Source of the DNA: Chondrilla cf. caribensis
Lineage: Eukaryota > Porifera > Demospongiae > Chondrillida > Chondrillidae
DNA: 64,000 nucleotides
Assembly (NCBI GenBank): GCA_964020155.1
Contig: OZ026563.1
Span: forward strand, 3,486,440 to 3,550,439
Reading direction: 5' to 3'
In this document: positions 33,805 to 58,255 of the stretch, piece after piece
Position numbering within the stretch: the stretch's first letter is position 1
How the letters are laid out: the number at the start of each line of letters is the position of its first letter
The notes under the pieces: model-generated
Database searches by the model: none
The model's input: only the letters and a program-made list of their open reading frames with translations
What the model was told of the DNA's origin: nothing
Made by a program: the position numbers and the translations under genes

Positions 33805-36800
33805 TTAATAATAGGTGTCCACAGACTCACACACACCTCCCTGTTTATGTGGTTTCCCCCCAACACTCTCATAGGAAGGATTGTCAGTTAGATCAATTTC
33901 TGTGTATTGTGACTCTTCTGGTTTAACTGCAGGCCTAAACCATGGGAATTGTTTACTGTAAGTGGGTGGGCTTTGTATGGTATTGTCACCCCATCCATCT
34001 AGACAAATACACACACACAGTGTCACACACAAACACATGCACACGTACAGATGCACATACACAAACACGCAAATACACACACTAAAGCACATACTTATTG
34101 TGGTTAGTCTCCAACTTGTTAAACTTCTTCTTCATTTGATAGAAGATGATAATGAAGATGACAGTGGCTACTGCAGCACTGAAGACAAGTCCACCAAAGA
34201 AACCACCTATTATCCCTCCAATGTTACATGAAGTAACTGTCACAAGGGAAAAATCTGATTTTAAATTTACTAGTATAGTAATTGAATAATAAACATATTT
34301 CATCCAATGACATATTCTTATTTAAACATATTAATTGATTACTGAAGAATGAATTGGAGAACTGTACCATCATGATATATCAATGATTTTACGAGAATGA
34401 AGTCAGCGAGGTGTGTGTGCGTGTGCATGTAAATAAACACATAAAAATGCACAGCATATCTGTCTGTCGAAGTACAGTACATGTATGCAGTACTTGTAAA
34501 TTGTAGTAACACAATCCCACATGAGGATATTAACAGAGCCTATAGGTCTACATTGTGGTTAATGTAGCTTAATTTAATTTCCAGTTCGTGGCATATTTAG
34601 GTGTGAACACCCCTAGTCTCATAGAGGGTACACACAGACATCTTAGGAAAATATCAGTAGCAAATGCAATCTGTATTGATAGAGGATCTGAGATTAGTTA
34701 ACGGACAGAGCAAATGGTAATAAAAAAGGCTCTTTTGAAGTGTAATCTTAAATGCTTGATGATTAACTAGTTCTTGATCAAAACTGTTACAATGGTAATA
34801 TTTATTAAACATAATAAATACAGAGTCTTTCATCATTGTGATTGTCTATTTTGGTTTTAGCTTTGTCTCTCCTTCAATATGGTGATGACTTCTTAAGATT
34901 AAGGTTCAAAATGTAGAAATGAAAGGTCAGGTCTATAATAGGTCACAGTCTCTTCAGACCTCAGGGTCAGGACCAACAGGTACAGATCACAATCTCCTCA
35001 CACATCCAAGTAGGGGACTCAGTGCAGGTCTGGACTAGCAGCCTCCCCGTACTTCAAGTTATTTTACCTTGTAAGTACAGTCTGGATAATATGCTACCCT
35101 ACGTGTACATACATAACTGTATCCGGAGAGAAATGGGTAACTAAGATGAATTTACATACTTTCTGTTGTCTGAGATCCTGGTGGTGCCTCAGCCAATACT
35201 GTCCACACTGCAGGCTTACTGGGACTAAAAGAGGTAGTAGAGACAACTGATACTCCAGTCACAGCACCCAGCTTGACAGCAACTGTAGTATTCATTCCTG
35301 TCACATTCCTCTGTACAATAGGACCACCACTGGATATTGACACATTCACGATGTAGGAGACTACTCCACTGCATGTAATCACACCTCGAGTGGGAGGAGT
35401 CCAAGTGACTACTATACTGTTAGTAAGTCCCATTACCACGGTAACATCAGTTGGTGGGTCTGGAGCTGGAAAAGGAGATATACAATCGGGCAGCAGGTGG
35501 CAGAAGGAATGTACACCATACATGTAGAAATTATTAGAATAGTATAGATCGATATTCTAAGAGAAAAATCAAGGATATTCATCAGATTCTGTATAATTCA
35601 TTACAAGCAGTAGGCATGGAAGGCATAGTCTTCAGATCGTATCTGGCAACAATACTTAATACACCAATGTTGACAGATGGAATATTCACAAGGAAAGTGA
35701 TGTGAACTGTGCATAATATGTTAGCTCAGGAATAAAGTAGACAAGATACAATGTTATATAAATAACTATTTCTTTTGACTCACCCACTTCCACTTCCAAA
35801 CAGAGGTTCACAACATTACTTGATGATGACCTCCCAACACCATCAGTGTTGACAGACAGAACTCTGAAGTAATATCTTGAAACCTCTGAAACACCATTCA
35901 CTGTATAGTAGGTGTTGTTACTGCCAGTGTTGATGGTTATTTTACTTGGCAGAAAGTTCTCACTTTTACTAAACTCAATCTCATAGTGTATCACTCCATT
36001 TGGATGGAGTGGATGGATCCAGTTCAGATCAACACTTGTAGACGTTTTCCCCACAACAGTGAGATGACGAGGAGCAGTGGGAGCTGGAGGAAATGCACAA
36101 TAATATTGAGTAGTCGACTTGTACATTATATTGTATGGTGACAATTAACCATGAATCTAACTTACTAACCATCTTCATTTGTTGTCACATGTACTTCATG
36201 TGGTGAGCTAGCTCCAGCACTGTTACTACTAGCCCACACTCTGATCCTGTACATAGCACCTGGTTCTAGACCTGGTATAGTCACTGTTGTATTGCTACTA
36301 CCTACTAGTCTGATATAAGTAGGAGTCAGTGAGATGGAGAGGTCTGTACGTTCATAGCTCACATAGTATCTGGCAGTACCAGTGACTTCAGACCAAGACA
36401 GTGTGATGCTGTTTGTTGTTGTGGAAGATACACTTACAATAGGTTGACTAATAGTTTCTGTGGAAAAAGTCAATCTACCAATGATGCAAATTTACATGAT
36501 ATATATTCATAATAGAAAAGACATGTTAATGTGTATGTTACAAAATGTTTGTATGGATAAGGACTTTATATAAGAATACATATTAATTTTGTGCATATAG
36601 TGAGGTATAGAGAGTTGATCAATCGGTGCCGACATACAATAGCAACTACTCACCTGTAGGGTCCCTGAAGTATAATCCAATCCAACCAGATGGGAGGTTC
36701 AGAGAACTATCAGGACGGCACTCAACTTCTTGATTTACAGCTGGCCTAAGTGTACTAGTCCAAAATTCAGCTGAGTTGAGCGATTTGGAGTAATAATTAT

Positions 36801-38773
36801 TATAGGAAATGTTTGATATTTCAAACAATTTCCCATTAGCATTATACCAATCAGGACTACCTCCAATGGACCCACATCTGATGTAGTTTCCTACTGTTCC
36901 CTCAAATGGAGTCAGTACAGACGAGCTATCCATAAAGAAACTGTTCACAGGAATCAGTCCATTTCTTCCAGTCAGGACGATACCAGCTGCATGTAGCAAA
37001 CGTCAGTAAGTAGAGTTACAACTGGTACAGGCTGGACAATGTACACATAGCACTTAATATTAAAGAGACCACACTATAGAACATATAACAGAAAGGTTTA
37101 TGAGTTTTCTCGCATTTTTGCATCTCAACTCATGCAGTTTAATTCAGGACAGTACGTATGCGAATGAGTGGGGTGTCTCAGATCATACAAAATGGCATTG
37201 ATTGCCACTGTCATTGTCTTGCTATTTAAAAGATTAAGAAGATTACATTTTGAAACTAAATAACACTCACCATTCACTCCAATACTGTGGGTCCCACTAC
37301 CTAGAGATGATCCACTGCTTGTAACAGTACAGGTGTAGGTACCACTATCAGTTGTATTCACCACATCAACAACCACTGTGTTCCCTTCTTGTCTTCTTGA
37401 TGGAATGTTACCATCAGGTTGAAGAACTCCGGCACTACACACATAGCTGGGACAGCTCCACTGGTATGTCACCATGGTATCAGATGGTACTCCAGCAACA
37501 TGGCACACCAGTACAACAGTAGTACCTTGGGAGACTTGAGGGGTGTTTGGGTAGGCATCAATGACCACTGTGTATAAATTGTACAAATATATGAAAAACA
37601 GTTTATTTTACATCCCCTTCAATTATTGCTTAACCACTTTCTGGATTTTCCCATGTTTTCAGGTTTAAAGTATAAACGTAACCTGTTTATGACAAATAAC
37701 AGGAAGGAATTTACTTTCTACTTTAAAACACCCCGGACTTGAGGAGACAACATGTTCACATGCATGGGAATTGACCTAATTCCAGCTGCTTTCAATTCAT
37801 GAACACATAAACAAAGACCTGTTTATGCATTAACTCAGGTTCAAGCCTTTACCATATTCTGATTATTATTAATGATGACATGCTTAATTGGTTGGTTTCA
37901 AGTAGGAACTAAAGGTCAAAAGTTTGGTAACTCTACTACTACTACTACTTCAATAGACTTTTTTTATAAATTTGTAAACCTTAGTCAAATTTGTGCTGAC
38001 ATCTTGTTTACTGTTCAGATCCAAGCAGCTGTTAGAAATTTATAATGAATTAAATGACTCAAATGCTGTTAATTTAAAATATTTATTGTATGAGGCTACT
38101 GTACAACAGTTGAATTATTATCAGTTAATGAAAATGTATGCACAACTAAAATTTAATTTAAGCCTACAGTACAGGCATATAAATAGACAGTGTAAGTAAG
38201 GTAAAATGTTGAAAGTCATGGTTTCTGCTTGCTAGGGGGATAAATTGGAGATTAACACACGCCAGCTCAATTGCTCTAAGGAGTCAACATGAAAATGTTA
38301 TGACTTGAAATTGGCCCATATATCAAAAGTGTGAAACATAATGATAAGGCATTCATCCATAGATAATACAAACCTGTGCGGTTTGTATTATCTATGATTC
38401 AACGATGTATGCAGAGCCAATAGCTATTATAACAGTATAAACTTAAGGGTAAAGCCAAGTAAAGTATAATGGTGTAGCTAACTTCAGGAGCATACAAGGC
38501 AATTGGAATAGAAATATGTATAACAGCATTAAATTCCCTTACCTTGGACGTTAGCTGCTACGACCGTAGAAACACTTTGCGGATAGCACAGAATCCCTAC
38601 AAACAGGCGTAACTTGATTAAATTACGTACAGATAAGTCTTAGAGATTATCTACATCGCGGATCGATCAGCGATTTCTAGCATCTTAGTATATGCAAGTC
38701 TTGTTTCATAAGTACGTGAATATGGTACAGAGCACTAACCGGCAAGAAAGGGCAGCAGGAGGGAGGCAGCCAT
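33805..38773 (-). CDS. R3: short-tail Ig/FN3 receptor with ITAM-like tail
   Basis: Predicted single-pass surface receptor. Exons: 38740-38773, 38543-38596, 37271-37567, 36654-36986, 36170-36457, 35784-36083, 35160-35459, 34095-34236, 33805-33955. They sum to 1899 nt (632 aa plus TAA) with all phases matching. Layout: signal peptide 1-29 (MAASLLLPFLAG), Ig1 30-128, Ig2 129-239, three FN3 240-535, membrane exon 536-582 with GGIIGGFFGGLVFSAA and then MKKK, tail 583-632. The tail has Y600 (QYTEI), Y611 (NPSYESV) and Y631/Y632. The third motif tyrosine is cysteine (VCESV, residue 625). There is no enzymatic domain, so signalling would need kinases and SH2 or PTB proteins. Nothing in it is broken. 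Confidence 0.9.
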
Positions 38774-38813
38774 TGTTGTGCGGAGAAACGGAAATCAATA
38801 ATTAATTCAGGAA

Positions 38814-38842
38814 AGGGCGGGGTTTAAATTTTCTGCGGTTTA
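38814..38842 (-). promoter_or_regulatory. Conserved upstream module of R3
   Basis: AAACCGCAGAAAATTTAAAC followed by CCCGCCC about 40 bp before the ATG, as in R1 and R5. Function is inferred from conservation and position. Confidence 0.5.
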
Positions 38843-39109
38843 CTTTTTGCCATTTTTTTATCGTAACGAACAGTTTGAACCTACGGAGCACTAGTTTAAA
38901 AAGCCTTCAGTATTCATTGAATTTTACAGATAAATATTTCAAGCTCATCACAGGTAATAAATAATATTTATTATGCATACATACACTCATGTTTATAGTA
39001 CATAATTAAATATACAGATAAATATAAGTTCATTACTAACTGGTATTAAACTATTTATTACGTATAATATACATATATAAAACGTATGTCACAATTTATA
39101 TTGTCATCA

Positions 39110-39149
<40 letters not shown>

Positions 39150-40457
39150 CAACAACCGAGAGGAAAATGGCTGACAACACGTGGCTTGAGAGGAAGAAGT
39201 AGAGAGCAATATGGCAACGATTCAGAAGTGTAAAAGAAGAATGCCAACACAAAATGGATATGATGAAAAGAAATGAAACCGCTTGGGGGCGAAAAATGCC
39301 AAAGAATGATTGCCTGCGATGATGATTGGTGGCGGCAAAAGTATTGAACCCTACCCGCAATTTGCGAACTGCTGTCCACCAATAAGGATATTTAGAGTTC
39401 GCCAACGAATATATTTTTCGCCCCTGCCTTGCCAGGGACGGCATATGACATTTTGTGTTTATTTGCCTAAACCCCTGTGTCCGAGGCTTTGGTTTTGGTT
39501 TTTTTTTTTTATTGTATCATTTATTCCTTGATTTGAATAATGATCGTTTTGTCTCAATTTAGCTAATAATAATAATCTACATGATATATACTCTAGACAT
39601 ATGTACAATGCATGTGTTTTATACTGGCTGTCGCACATGCTCATGTGTATAATATATAATATCTAGTGTTGCATACATTGCAAATGTGCTATGTATTGTA
39701 GCAGTGAATGTGATGTCAGCTCCAACAATATTTATTATTAGTGAGTGCACAAACAGGTATATATGCACTTATAATATCAAATCAAGATATATACAGACTG
39801 TCAGTATGCTTGAACATTGACTCCACGACTGTATTAAAACTATATAGTTGTGGCATGATTCAACTTATAATTAGCTTATAACAATATACATACATAATAC
39901 AGTCATACCACTCTTCTCACAATGGTATGATAGCAAAAAGATTCAAAGCAATAATGGCAAAAAAGCTAGGGTAGCAAGCATGTTCCTATCAAAACATAAT
40001 ATTATTCTCATGCACACCTGAGTTGAAAACTGAAAACTCCGAGTTAAATGCATTCATTTACAAGTGAAGTCACACACTGTTTATCTTTCACTAGTATCAA
40101 GTGAACACCTGTACCTGCATGAGGGGAGATATGTAGGAGAGCTGTAGTATGTGACTGTAGCGTCAACATATACCAGGTCCTGAATGTAGACAATAGCCTG
40201 TCATGTCTGTGCATGAGATTTACTATCCAAGCCTTGGCTATTGTATGACATGTTTCTCTCCAGCAAAGCATTCAAAAAATTGAAATGGCTAAATACATTT
40301 GTGCAGGCAGACCCTCATCCACCACCATAAAAGAACTTACCTGACTACTGTGAATAGTGTATAATCACATGTACGGTTACAGAGCATTGGGGTGAGCACC
40401 ACTGTTTACGCACAGTGACAGTCAACATATAAATATTGTGCATGGAACGCTCACCAT
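38843..40457. other. Intergenic R3-R4
   Basis: Resembles the R5-R6 gap but carries extra sequence at about 39110-39560, starting with a TA repeat (39113-39142) and containing short dead frames. The right part is the 3' flank of R4 with its conserved block (about 40115-40207). Confidence 0.5.
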
Positions 40458-43400
40458 TTAATTATAGGTGTCCACAGACTCATACACACTTTCCTGTTTA
40501 TGTGGTTCCCCCCCAACACTCTCATAGGAAGGATTGTCATTTAGCTCAATTTCTGTGTATTGTGACTCTTCTGGTTTGACAGCAGACCTGAATAATGGGA
40601 ATTGATTACTGCGAGTTGACCTTACACAACACACGCACAGACGCATGCACGCATGCACACATGCACACAGAGAGAGAGAGACACACATACCTATTGTGGC
40701 TATCCTCCAACTTGTCAATCTTCTTCTTTATCTGATTGAAGATGATGATGAAAATGACAGTGGCTACCACAGCACTGAAGACAAGTCCACCGAAGAAACC
40801 ACCTATTATCCCTCCATTGTTACAGGAAGTACCTGTTATGAGGGGAGAAAATCTGATTCACTAGACTAAGTATGGAATAATTAACATATTATATTACATC
40901 CAGCAACATATTCATAATTATAGCAAAATTTATATAGAGCGGATTGGAGTACTGTATCATCACTACATAGTAATATTTATAATCATGATTGTTTATAATT
41001 TGCTTCTGTAATGCTCAAGGGAAGCAAATGCTATGTGTGCGTGCATGTGAATCGACACATGGAAAAATGCACAGCAAATCTGTTTGTCAACACACAGCTT
41101 ATGTACTTGTATCCTGTAGTATTCCCACATAAGGATATGAACAGAGTCTGGATCAACATTGTGGTGAATATAGCTCAAAATTCCAGTTGGTGGCATATTT
41201 AGGTAAACACCCCTCATAGAGGGTACGTACATAGACATCCTCATATTATAGAGAATGTTTAGAAGCAATTGGTAGTGATAGGGTATTCCAAGAATATAAG
41301 AATAGTTAAGGGACAGAGGAGTCAATGGCAATATAAAAGGCTTATTTGATTTGTAATCTTAAACGCGTCGGGTTTAATGAGTAACTAACATTTGATCAAA
41401 ACTGCAGCTATAATGGCAAAAAACATAATATATACAGTCTAATCAACTCGAAAATCTTCCATTGTTGCATTTGGTATATATTTTGGTTATGGCTTTGTTG
41501 AATTATTAGAAATGGTTGTTTATAATTGCTTACTACTTCAATTCAGTGGAGACTTCTTGAGAATAAGGTTCAAAATGTAGAAAATGAAAGGTCAGGTCTA
41601 TAATATCACAATCACTTAAGACATCAGAGTCAGGACCAACAGGGACGGATCACCATCTCTTTACACATCAAAGTAGGGGGCCCTATGCAGGTCTGGACTA
41701 GCAACCTCCCCGTATTTCAAGTTATTTCATTTAGTTATTATTTAGTTTAATAATTATTTAGTTTACCTTTATATGTACAATCTGAATATGCTACCCTACA
41801 TGTACATACATAACTGTTTCCAGAGAGAAATGGGTAACTAAGATGAATTTACATACTTTCTGTTGTCTGGGATCCTGGTGCAGCCAACACTGTCCACATT
41901 GCAGGCTTACTGGAACCAAAAGAGGTAGTAGAGACAACTGATACTCCAGTCACAGCACATAACCCAACTTCAACAGTAATATTCGTCTCTGTCACATTCC
42001 TCTGTACAATAGGACCACCACTGGTTATTGACACATTCACGATGTAGGTGACTCCTCCACTGCATGTAGTCACACCCCCAGTGGGAGGAGTCCAAGTGAC
42101 TACTATACTGTTAGTAAGTCCCATCACCACAGTAACATCAGTTGGTGGGTCTGGAGCCAGAATAGGAGATATACAATTGGGCAGCAGGTGGCAGAAGGAA
42201 TGTACACCCCACATGTATAAATTATTAGAATAGCATGGACATTCTGAGATAAGCATCCAGGATATTCATCAGATTCTATGTACAGTGAATTTTTATTAAC
42301 CCGCCACCACTTTATCTGCCAAACCTTTTAATCTGCCACAATTTCCCAGTACCAATATAACGTACAAGTGCCAATGAATATCCAGTTAACCTGCCGAACT
42401 CGTTAATCCACCGTATTCTTTGGAAACGAATTGCAGCGGATTAACAAGTTTTCACTGTAATTCAATACATGCAGTAGACATGGAAGGTACAGTCTTCAGA
42501 TTGTATCTGGCAACAATACTTAATACACCAATGTTGACAAATGGAATATTTACAAGGAAAGTGATGTGAACTGTGTATATGTTAGCACAGGAATAAAGTA
42601 GACAAAAATAAAATACTATATAATTAATAAATGCTTCCTTTGACTCACCCACTTCCACTCCCAGACAGTCGTTCACAACATTACTTGATGATGACCTCCC
42701 AACACCACCAGTGTTGACAGACAGAACTCTGAAGTAATATCTTGAAAACTCTGACACACCATTCACTGAATAGTAGGTATTGTCACTGCCAGTGTTGATG
42801 GTTGTCTTCTCTACAAAGTTCTCACTTGTACTGTACTCAATCTCATAGTGTATCACTCCATTTGGATGGAGTGGAGGGATCCAGTTCAGATCAACACTTG
42901 TAGACGTATTCCCCACAACAGTGAGATTACGAGGAGCAGTGGGAGCTGGAGGAAATGTACAATAATATTGAGTATTAATTCAACTTGTAATATTGTATGG
43001 TAACAATTAACCACACATGGATCTAACTTACTAACCATCTTCATTTGTTGTCAAATGTATTTCATGTGGTGAGCTAGCTCTAGCACTGTTACTACTAGCC
43101 CACACTCTAATCCTGTACATAGCACCTGGTTCTAGACCTGGTATAGTCAGTGTTGTATTGCTACTACCTACCAGTCTGATGTAAGTAGGAGTCAGTGAGA
43201 TGGAGAGGTCTGTACGTTCATAGCTCACATAGTATCTGGCAGTACCAGTGACTTCAGACCAAGACAGTGTGATACTGTTTGTTGTAATGGGAAATACCAT
43301 TACATTAGGTTGAACAATAGCTTCTGTGGAAGAAGTAAATTTACCAGTGATGTAAAAAACACCTTCCATTTTGTAATGTACATTTCCATTATAAAAGGAA

Positions 43401-46309
43401 TGAGGCTTGGGTCCACAAATTTGTAAACTCAATGAGGCATCAGCTGCAACAGCTGCAAGTTTATTGAACACATTGATTATTGTTATTTGGTTTGTGTTTT
43501 GAATGTGTAAACATGCTTTGATCTCCCTTTGATCTTTGTGGGTTTGCAAATTTGTGGACCCAAGCCTGATTCATTTTATAATGGAAATGTACAATACAAA
43601 ATGGAAGGTGTTAAAAATAGAATGATAGAAAAGGCATGTTAATGTGTATAGTATAAAAAATATTACAAAATTTGTATACGTACAGACTATATTTACATTT
43701 ACGATTCATCTCAAATTATACATATTTGTGCAGACAGTGAAATATAAGTGAAGACATTCAGTAGCAACTACTCACCTGTAGGGTCCTTGAGGAATAATCC
43801 AATCCAACCAGATGGGAGGTTCTGAGAACTATCAGGATGGCACTCAACTTCTCGATTTACAGCTAGCCTAAGTGTACTAGTCCAAAATTCAGCTGAGTTG
43901 GATGATTTGTAGTAAAAAGTATTGGATATGTTTGATGTTCCAAACGGTCTCCCATTCTCTCTATACCAATCAGGATTACCTCCAATGGACCCACATCTGA
44001 TGTAGTTTCCTTTTGTTTCATTATATGGAGTGAGTACAGAAGAGTTATCTGTAAAGAAACTGTTCACAGGAATCAGTCCATTTCTTCCAGTCAGGACGAT
44101 GTCAGCTGGATGTAGCAATGATCAGTAAGTAGAGTTAAAACTGGTGCAGGCTGGACAATGTACACATAGTACTTAATATTAAGGAGACCACAATGTATAT
44201 ATTTTTTCGTATTTTGCATCTCATTTCTTGCAGTTTGATTCAGGACAGTATGTGAATGAGTGGGGTGTTTCAGATCATAATAACATGTCATTGATTGCCA
44301 CTGTCATTGTCTTGTCACTGAACTAAGAAGATTACATTTTGAAACTAAATAACATACTCACCATTCACTTCATTGATGCTGTAGGTCCCAATTTCCAGAG
44401 ATGATCCAATTGTAACAATACAGATGTAGGTACCACTATCAGTTGTATTCACCACATCAACAACCACTGTGTTCCCTTCTTGTCTTCTTGATGGAATGTT
44501 ACCATCAGGTTGTATACCTCTGGCATTACACCCATAGCTGGGACAGATCCACTGGTATGTCACCATGATATCAGATGGTACTCCAGCAACATGGCACACC
44601 AGAACTACAGTAGTACCTTGGGAGACTTGAGGGGTGTTCGGGTAGGCATCAATGACCACTGTGTATAAATAATACAAAGATATGAAAACAGTTTTTTTGC
44701 ATTCCCTTCAATCATTATTTACCCACTTTCTGGGTTTGTAACTGTTTCCCATGTTTTCAGGTTTAAAGTATAAACGTAACTTGCTTATGACAAATAACAG
44801 GGAAGGAATCTACTTAACATAACACCTCGAACTCGAAGAGACAACATGTTCACATGGAAATTGACCTAATTCCAGCTGCTTTCAATTTATGAGCACACAA
44901 ACAAAGACCTGTTTATGCATTATCTCAGGTTCAAGCCTTTATCATACCCTGAATTATTAACGTTCATGATTAATTGGTTGGTTTCAAGTAGAAACTAAAG
45001 GTCAAAGGTTTGGTAACTCTACTTCAACAGTGACCCAAATTTGTAAACCTTAGTCACCTTAGTGCTGTTTATACTGTTCAGTTTTAAGCAGTTGTTGGAA
45101 ATTTATAATGAAATGACTCAAATCCAGGGCTGCTAAATAATCATTGTAGGGTTATCGTACAAAATACTCTCAGACTGTTGAATTATTATAAGTTAATTAA
45201 AATGCATACTCAACTGAAAGCTAATTTAAGTCTAGAGTCATATAATGGCAGTGTATAAGTAGGTAATAAAATATTCTGTTAACTAAAGTCATGGTTCTGC
45301 TTGCTCGGGGAGTCAATTAGAGATTAACACACACTTAGCTCAATTGCTTGAAGGAGTCAATATTCAAATGTTATGACTTGATTTGGCCTATATCTCAAAA
45401 GTGTGAAACATAATGATAAGGTATTCAACGATGCAGAGCCAATAGCTAGATAACAGTATCAAGGGTGAAGTAAGGTAAAATAGTGTAACTTCAGGAACAT
45501 ACAAGGCAATTGGCAATTTGAATACTAATTGACGATGCTCACTGTTGGAAACATGCAACAATTTTTCCCCATATTGCCTCATATGAGGACAATTAATGCC
45601 TTGTAACCTGAAGTGACTGTTGTAGTCATCAAAAATGAAAGTTCTGAAGTTACTCTGCTCCCTAAGTAACTGTCTGTCAGTATATATCATTATAACCTGC
45701 CTACAATGATGAAAAGAATGCTGTGGCTGATCTATTTGGCTATGCGACAAAGAATTACTTATCCTATCAGTAAGGTTTGCAGAGAACAGTGTGATTGCCT
45801 CTCATGATCAACAGGTCCTCCACTATTCAAGTATGCAGGCACGATATCTGAAGGGTTGTTCGGTGGTAAGGGGAAAATAATAAACGGCTTATTGAATTTG
45901 GATTGAAAAATTATAAGATGTCTGCGGCCTGGGAATGGACCAAATCATCTCGCTGATCGTAACAGTCATATACATCCGGCGTTGAGAAATTGTTGGCCTA
46001 GTAAAGTTACAGTACAAAATTAATAAGTGAATAATAATTTTATTTTCGGCACATAAGGATATGTAAAGACTGAAATAGATGTACGTATCACACCGGTCTG
46101 AATCGTAGCTTACCTTGAACATCATTTGCGACCGTAGGGACACTTATTAGATAGCACAGGATACCTAATAGTATAGAAAATTCAGTAATCGTCAGCAATA
46201 AGCAGTCGTCAGTTTTACAGTGTCTCACTATATCCAGTGCAGCTGTACGTGTACATATTACACAAAGAAAACGGTACTAACCAAGAAGAAAATGCAACAA
46301 GGCAACCAT
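40458..46309 (-). CDS. R4: short-tail Ig/FN3 receptor with ITAM-like tail
   Basis: Exons: 46282-46309, 46114-46164, 44362-44658, 43776-44105, 43036-43323, 42649-42945, 41857-42150, 40691-40832, 40458-40608. They sum to 1878 nt (625 aa plus TAA) with matching phases. The leader differs from its paralogues (MVALLHFLLG). An upstream ATG at 46318-46320 would be out of phase with exon 2, so I chose 46307-46309. Same layout as R3: Ig1, Ig2, three FN3, glycine-rich helix. The tail has all three motifs: Y593 (SQYTEI), Y604 (NPSYESV) and Y618 (SVYESV). The Ig2 segment PYNETKG matches R1 rather than R3, suggesting gene conversion. The FN3-1 to Ig2 intron holds a gene-specific MITE. Confidence 0.9.
42281..42459. 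mobile_element. MITE family B, copy in R4
   Basis: Ends TACAGTGAA...TTCACTGTA, inserted at a TA in the FN3-3 to FN3-2 intron. R6 has the same insertion at the same place (61714-61883). R3 shows the empty site at about 35590. Confidence 0.82.
43358..43612. mobile_element. MITE family C in R4
   Basis: Nearly perfect terminal repeats start AACACCTTCCATTTTGTA and run about 38 bp. A second inner pair, GGCTTGGGTCCACAAATTTG, is also inverted near the right end. Only R4 has it. Confidence 0.85.
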
Positions 46310-47416
46310 TGGATAGCCATTCACGAATAATATTATTACACGAAAGAACACCGACATTCCAGGCAAGCTCAGCGGATGAGGAAGATGGCTGCCTACAAGT
46401 GGCATAGTCTCGCGTAGCCAGCCCCATTTTCGGTTGGAAACGGTCTGTACTACAAATCTGTACTTTTTCAGAGGAACTTGCTATCAGAATATATGAAAGC
46501 TAAAATGCATGTGCAAATATTGTACTTGTCAATGAGTTGATTATAATTCTAACAACAAGATTCATCCAAAAGATCCATGCAGTTTCCAGAAACTTGACAT
46601 ACCCAATAATTTATCATGAACAGAGTATATAAAACACACGCATATCCTAATTCTTGAAGTGAAGAAGATTTTGCACCATTCCATGACATTATTCTCGCAA
46701 CCATGCATAATAATCTGTAACATGCTTGAGTGGTTGACATTGTCATCTAATTGCAACATATTATTATAGGCTACCTAATATATGAATCATTCTCAAAAGC
46801 GCTCTATGCATGTACGCATAAATCCATAAAATTCATATATATTATAATAGGTTGTACCATGCATGTATATGTGTGTAATATCATGCATATGAACTTGAAC
46901 CGATTCAGATCCTGTGAAACATGTAAATTGACAAAAAACCAAGTATAACAAGTTATATCCATTTTGTGAGGATTCCATGAAAGAAATTAATACCATTATT
47001 GCAATTATATCATGTTAATTAATACAAATCTGTATCTATGGTAAGCATACACTGTGCCATACAAGCAAACACTAGTGAGATTAGTACTGTCAATACAGTA
47101 CTAAATGGAAAGAACACACTGAAAGAGGTAATGATTTGTACATGATTATACAACAATCGCACATGAACACACTTGTACTTGTAACACTAATAGTATAGTA
47201 TATGCAGAACACACAATTTTGGATGCAAACATTGCATGAGGAATACACACTCAAAGAGATAATTATTTCTACATGATTTACAACAATCACTCAAGAAATG
47301 AACACACACTTGCATTTGTAATAGTAATAGTAGTTTAGTAGGACACAACTTCGGATGCAAACATTGAGGAACGTTAAAAGTCAACACCAACATCATGACA
47401 GTGTGGCATGCGACTG
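46310..47416. other. Intergenic R4-R5
   Basis: The 5' flank of R4 lacks the GC-box module seen in R1, R3 and R5. The region toward R5 contains diverged repeats around ACACAATTTTGGATGCAAACATTG (about 47209 and 47343 area). No gene was recognised. Confidence 0.5.
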
Positions 47417-58198
<10,782 letters not shown>

Positions 58199-58226
58199 TG
58201 TTGCGAGGAGAAACGGAAATCAATAA

Positions 58227-58255
58227 TGGCGGGGCTTTTAATTTCTGCGATTTAC
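58227..58255 (-). promoter_or_regulatory. Conserved upstream module of R5
   Basis: AAATCGCAGAAATTAAAAG followed by CCCCGCC about 30 bp upstream of the ATG, as in R1 and R3. Confidence 0.5.

Noticed and set aside
46318..46320. Upstream ATG as the start of R4
   Set aside because: It gives 39 nt before the donor and is out of phase with the second leader exon; the ATG at 46307-46309 fits.
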